A DNA stretch of 64,000 nt. It comes from Mauremys mutica. Lineage: Eukaryota > Chordata > Testudines > Geoemydidae. The stretch lies in contig NC_059074.1 in the NCBI RefSeq assembly GCF_020497125.1, positions 191,079,415 through 191,143,414 on the forward strand. The letters run 5' to 3'. The position numbers and the translations under genes were made by a program. The first letter of the stretch is position 1, and each line of letters begins with the position of its first letter. The notes beneath the pieces are model-generated. The model had not been told where the DNA came from. It was given only the letters and a program-made list of their open reading frames with translations, and ran no database searches. Positions 59,701 through 64,000 of this stretch are shown here, piece after piece.

Positions 59701-60640
59701 CTAACATATTGTAACATAATTCTCTAACCAATTATATCCCACTACCGTAATTAACTTATACCTGTATAAAATTATTTATACAGCAGACAGAAACAATTAG
59801 AGAACCAGACAGATTAACAGTAGAGAAAAGTGGGGGCCAAGAAGATAAAGCAATACAGAAATTAAGGTTTCACAAGCACATCCATTGATAAGTGATTTCT
59901 TGCCAGACAGGATGCTATTAAACTAAGGTTTCTTTAACCAGCTTAAGATCTGTTTTTTTAATCTGGTGGTGATGGGCACTATCAGGACAGGATTGTCTTC
60001 CTAACAGCCCAATAGCACCTTATTTCAATGTGACTGGTTTGGGATGTGAGGATGTGACTGTTTGCCTCCCATCTTATGGCTGTCCCTGCTGCTTAGCCAG
60101 AGGCCTTAGCCTAAGAACAAGGCCTCAGACTATCCTAGTGAGAGAAGGCCCATACACAGGTGGACTGTGATTTTGATTCTTTGTTTTGTACCTCTATAAC
60201 TAGCTAAGTGATAAAAATACACTGAAGTTCTTAAAGTATCCACCTTTACAGGCAGGCCTGAATATCTATATTCTAACATTTAGTTTGGAAAAGAGGAGAT
60301 TAAAGGAGGACATGATAGCGATCTTCAGATACTTGAAAGGCTGCCACAAAAAGGAGAAAAGTTGTTTTCTCTTGGCACAGAGGGCAGGACAAGAGGCAAT
60401 GGGTTCAAACTACAGCACAGCAGATTTAGATTAAATCTCAGGAAAAACTTGCTAACTGTAAGAACAGTAGGACAAACCAAATGCCTTGGGTGGTTGTGGA
60501 AGCATCTTCACTGGAGGTTTACAAAAGGAGGCTGGGTAGCCATCTGTCTTGGATGGTTAAGATATAACAAATCCTGCATCTTGTCAGGGGGTTACACTAG
60601 TTGACCCTTGCAGTCCCTTGTAACTCTCTGATTCTATGGT
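56800..60640 (+). mobile_element. CR1 LINE, 5'-truncated, split by a solo LTR
   Basis: CR1 ORF2 encodes an endonuclease and an RT. The endonuclease end is at about 57.15-57.28 kb (VGICYGSPNEDEEVDESFYK, VLMGDFN). The RT is at 58.25-58.77 kb: [48 protein letters not shown]. Stops and frameshifts break it throughout. The 3' part runs to 59314, is interrupted by the LTR at 59315-60278, and resumes 'tagtttggaaaagaggagat', ending 'ctctctgattctatgg'. Without the LTR it is about 2.9 kb. Confidence 0.9.
59315..60278 (-). mobile_element. Solo LTR inserted in CR1, 964 bp, with 5-bp duplication
   Basis: TTTAG occurs once in the uninterrupted CR1 and here on both sides, at 59310-59314 and 60279-60283. 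The LTR ends are GGTTAGA and TCTAACA (inverted, one mismatch). On the minus strand it has a TATATAAAC box (plus about 59635-59643) and AATAAA (plus 59415-59420), about 100 bases from its 3' end. The insertion is therefore antisense to CR1. No internal genes are present. Confidence 0.85.
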
Positions 60641-60649
60641 TTTTTGTTT

Positions 60650-62540
60650 ACCAAAATCCCAGGTTTTGGTAATGGAAAAACTCAATACCCATTTTGAGAT
60701 TTTTTTTTAAAAATAAAATGTGAAAACACTTTTAAAGGGCACAATTTTTTAAAAAGACCATTTTTTAAAAATTAAAACTTGCTTATTTTTTTTTTTGACC
60801 AGCTCTACACTCAACTAGGTTGATGTAAACTGAGGCAGCAGCAGCTACCTGGTGGAAACTAAGGACATTGCTATGTTCATACTCACCCCCTTTGATCATT
60901 CTCATCTGACTGATCACAATTTGCAGTTATATGAAATAGAAGCATTTAGGGAGCTTACTGTGCTCTACATGCATAGAAGCCAAATCACCATCTTGTAAGA
61001 GTAGCTTGAATTCGAATAGGAAAATTAAGGCCAAAGCAGGTCAATCATATTAAACTGGCATTGTTTAACATTCCCATGAGCTGTACCAGTCTCTTTCTGC
61101 TACCCAGGGGCATTCAAAAACATTAGATGCGTTCATCATCTTGTCTTGTAGTCATTTCCAATTTGATCGGTATGATGAGTGAGCGACAAAGACATCACCA
61201 GCAATGGAAGTGTGGCCCAGATTCATCCCTAGTGTAACACCAAATGAAGTCACACGAACTACATCAGGGATAAATCCACTCCCAGCTTTTGGAAAGGAAG
61301 TGTTGAACAACATAGCTAAATGACCACTACAAAGTGATCAGTAAGACTGAAACCACTATATCTTGTTTTGCACAGCGCAATGCTTTATCTTTGAACAGAT
61401 TTCTTTTGGACATTGCTAATCAGATTCCATGATCCTCTTATTTTCCATTCTCCATTTGCTGTAGATATTAGTATTCTGCAAACATACGCAACTTGATCTT
61501 TTTTATATAATATGAAGATGAAAATTACTTTTCCAAATGGATTGATTGTGGATTCTCACAGAGACAAAGTGGATGAGAAAAAATTGCTGAAGTCGTATGT
61601 TACAAATTGCTTACTTCCTGTTTATAGAAGCCTCTAATTTAAAGCTCAGCAAAGAAGAATTATTTATATTTACACATGATCGTATACACTCAAACCTAGA
61701 TGTGTATTCTCTATTTGGAGAGAAAATTAAAATTTAATGCAATATCACTTACCAACTACAGTGATTGATTGAGTGGAGTCTTTTTAGTTACTAGTCTTCC
61801 TGCTCAAATGTACTGGAGTAATAATGGATAAAATGCATTTGGTGTCAAAGTATCTTTAGTGAATACTCAGTTGGATAAAGCTGGCAAGAAGGAAATAAAG
61901 GAGGAATAGTGTGATGCTGAGGTGAGGGGGGGAAGAGGAGATGGAGCGAATAAAGTGAATTCCCAATGCCAGAGACATGTGAGGGGAAAAAAGGACAGAA
62001 AATAATGGCCAGAAGGGAAGAGAGCTACAGAAAGCGTTTTTTGAAAAGTGGGCATGATGTTGGGGTCAGTAAAATTTATCTTTTATTCATTAACGGTTGT
62101 TTGTTTTTTTTTAAAGGGTGAAGCTGTGAACATTTTGTGTAAGATCTTCTGGTGATCATCAGAGAGTCTTACAAGTTCTGTTTATGAAAATGTGTAGGCG
62201 TTAGATCTTGGAGAAACAATATGTTCTTGATCTCATGCACAAGTCTCTTTGGAAGCTGTTGCACACACGAGTTAAGTTTATTCTCTGACAACCGTAGAAA
62301 TAATTCTGAGGCACAGAGCTCGTAGTTATTGCCACCAGTGAAGTCATTACCTTTTCTTTGGACTCCGGGTGGGAGGTTGCAGACAGCTTTCTCTGCTCAC
62401 TTTGCATAATATATTGGTTTTGTGGTGGTTTTTTTCCCTCAGAATGAGGCTGTCCCTGTCCAACATAGTGTCTTGTAAAAGCCTTCTGTCTAAATACAGG
62501 AAATGCATGGGAGGGAGGGGTATGCAAATTACCCACTTCT
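60650..62540. other. Intergenic sequence, nothing recognised
   Basis: AT-rich. No gene, RNA or clear repeat. Confidence 0.4.
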
Positions 62541-62559
62541 GGATCCATCTGTCTGGAGC

Positions 62560-63000
62560 TGTGCCTTGAGGAGAAACCAATTGTCTGTCTGATTACCTAT
62601 TCAAGGTCTCTTCAAAGACCCAAACTGAATAAAAGGGGTGACTCAGATTCATGAGGGTGCTTGTTCTGAGCTAACAGCAGTTATGGGCTTGTGACCAGAG
62701 AAAATCCCCTTGATGGGGTTTGAAGGGCTGTTCACTGGCCACAGCCCATGTTGGAGTCAGAGAGTGATCTCTGTAAGCTTATTAGCATGTGTGTAGGTTC
62801 TTTTATTTTTTTTAAATATGTAAATGCTCTGTAATGCTTTTATCCTAAGAATAAATGGGCTTGCTTAGGAAGAGCTGTGCAGCACATGGTAGGTGCTGGA
62901 GTTTTTAAAGTTTGAAGGGCTAGGGTTCTACTTCTAGTTCTCCTCCCCCTCCCCATGTATGTGATTCATACTGTGTTTGTGTCTGTTATCTTCAGCTCGG
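62560..63000 (+). repeat. Possible LTR, sense
   Basis: Sequence 'gaataaatgggcttgctta' (AATAAA 62850-62855) is followed by 'ggaagagctgtgcagcac', and preceded by 'aaactgaataaaaggggtga'. The layout is LTR-like, but ends and target duplication were not found. Confidence 0.4.
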
Positions 63001-63435
63001 ATCCATTACAACAACAACTGTACGGTGGGTTTTTTACAGGCAAAAAGCTTACAATTTGTGGTAGCACGTTAGTGAGACTTTTTTTTTCTTTGCTTAATAC
63101 ACAAGCTTATATTGTTGTGACGTGATGACAAATCCGAGAAAGTTTGGGAGTTATTTTTGCTTAGAAGGGATCGATACATTGTAATGAGCTGGTTAGTGTG
63201 TTGTATTTGAAGGAATTGGAACTGCTTAGCTGGGTATCATAAGCCCTCTAGTGCCATGGACTATCAATGGCTCTTCTTTGGCTCAAGTGGCAGGTGCCTA
63301 TGCTCGTGGAGTAGGAGTATGTGAGTTCTAGCCCAGGTGCTGCTGTGAAGTTCTAAATGACCATGTTATATAGTGTATAGTAGCACAAAACATGAAGTCC
63401 TGACCAGGATTTTATACTGCACCTGTCACCTTAGC

Positions 63436-63656
63436 ACAGTGGTGGGCAACCTGCGGCTCGTCAGGGTAATCTGCGGGTGGGCTGCGAGACAGATTGTTTA
63501 CATTGACCGTCCGCAGGCACGGCCGCCTGCAGCTCCCAGTGGCCACAGTTCACTGTTCCTGGAAACTGGGGCCTGCGGACGGTCAATGTAAACAATCTGC
63601 CTTGCAGCCCCCCCAGCGGATTACCCTGACGGTCCGTGTGTGGGCTACAGGTTGCT
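63436..63656. mobile_element. hAT-like MITE with long inverted arms
   Basis: The left arm (gtgggcaacctgcggctcgt, cagggtaatctgc) is inverted at the right (gcggattaccctgacggtcc, gggctacaggttgctcac). A second pair lies inside (gattgtttacattgaccgtc, cgcagg and cctgcggacggtcaatgtaa, acaatc), so the element can fold almost end to end. Confidence 0.75.
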
Positions 63657-64000
63657 CACTACTGCCTTAGCAGCTGAGTGCAAATAGCCTAAGTTAGGAA
63701 CCTACACAGAGCCCTTGCTTCCCACAGCTTTTGTTATAACATTAAGTTCTGCAGACTCATTATACACAACACCACATTTATCTAGTAGTGTGATTTTCTA
63801 TATGATCAGTGACTTGTTTTCCAAACAGAAGGTAAAACGTATAGGTTATTTTGAAACATTTAAAATAAAAATAGCAAATATTCATCCATGTGAAGAACTG
63901 GAGACTCTAACTGGAGCTAAAGCGCTCGAAATATTTAGTCCAAGTCCTAGTAACATGCAGCATGTGAAGTCTAAGGAGCATCCTCCTTTGGGTGTGGATG

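Noticed and set aside
44040..64000. PCSK2, the next gene after OTOR in human
   Set aside because: No exon resembling it was seen; in human it lies several hundred kb further on.
1..64000. CRISPR arrays, operons, tRNA or rRNA genes
   Set aside because: None seen. The window is vertebrate nuclear DNA, and the only tRNA-like sequence is the SINE head at 54.67 kb.

Overview
The window is vertebrate nuclear DNA, most likely from a cryptodiran turtle. Three widely spaced multi-exon genes sit in a background of dispersed repeats. Points to turtle: a tRNA-derived SINE of the cryptodire type at about 54.67-54.87 kb, many CR1 LINE pieces, two kinds of Penelope-like element with palindromic termini, a DIRS-type retrotransposon, and many short terminal-inverted-repeat DNA transposons of the kind common in turtle genomes. 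The species cannot be told from the sequence.

Layout. (1) 1-12.33 kb, minus strand: the first ten coding exons of CCT4 (chaperonin TCP-1 delta). Its CpG-island promoter is at about 11.8-12.75 kb and the 3' exons lie off the left edge. (2) 12.33-17 kb: an intergenic stretch holding a Penelope-like retroelement that a solo LTR and a tiny CR1 tail have broken. (3) 17.0-36.7 kb, plus strand: SNRPB2 (U2 snRNP protein B''), with a CpG island and all six coding exons. Its long introns hold a nested ERV LTR/Penelope composite, hAT transposase relics and a DIRS element. (4) 40.3-44.0 kb, plus strand: OTOR (otoraplin), complete in four exons behind a TATA-type promoter. (5) 44-64 kb: no gene seen. It holds MITEs, solo LTRs, the turtle SINE and a 2.9-kb CR1 that is split by a 964-bp solo LTR with a 5-bp target duplication.

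The genes are unrelated in function: cytosolic protein folding, splicing, and a secreted cartilage/cochlear factor. What is notable is their order. In human, CCT4 is on 2p15 and SNRPB2-OTOR on 20p12, so their head-to-head adjacency here marks a mammal-sauropsid synteny difference. The remaining interest is in the mobile elements: hammerhead-ribozyme-like cores in the Penelope termini, a four-layer nested insertion in SNRPB2 intron 1 (counted from the first coding exon), and a hAT relic with internally inverted blocks. I found no convincing previously undescribed system.
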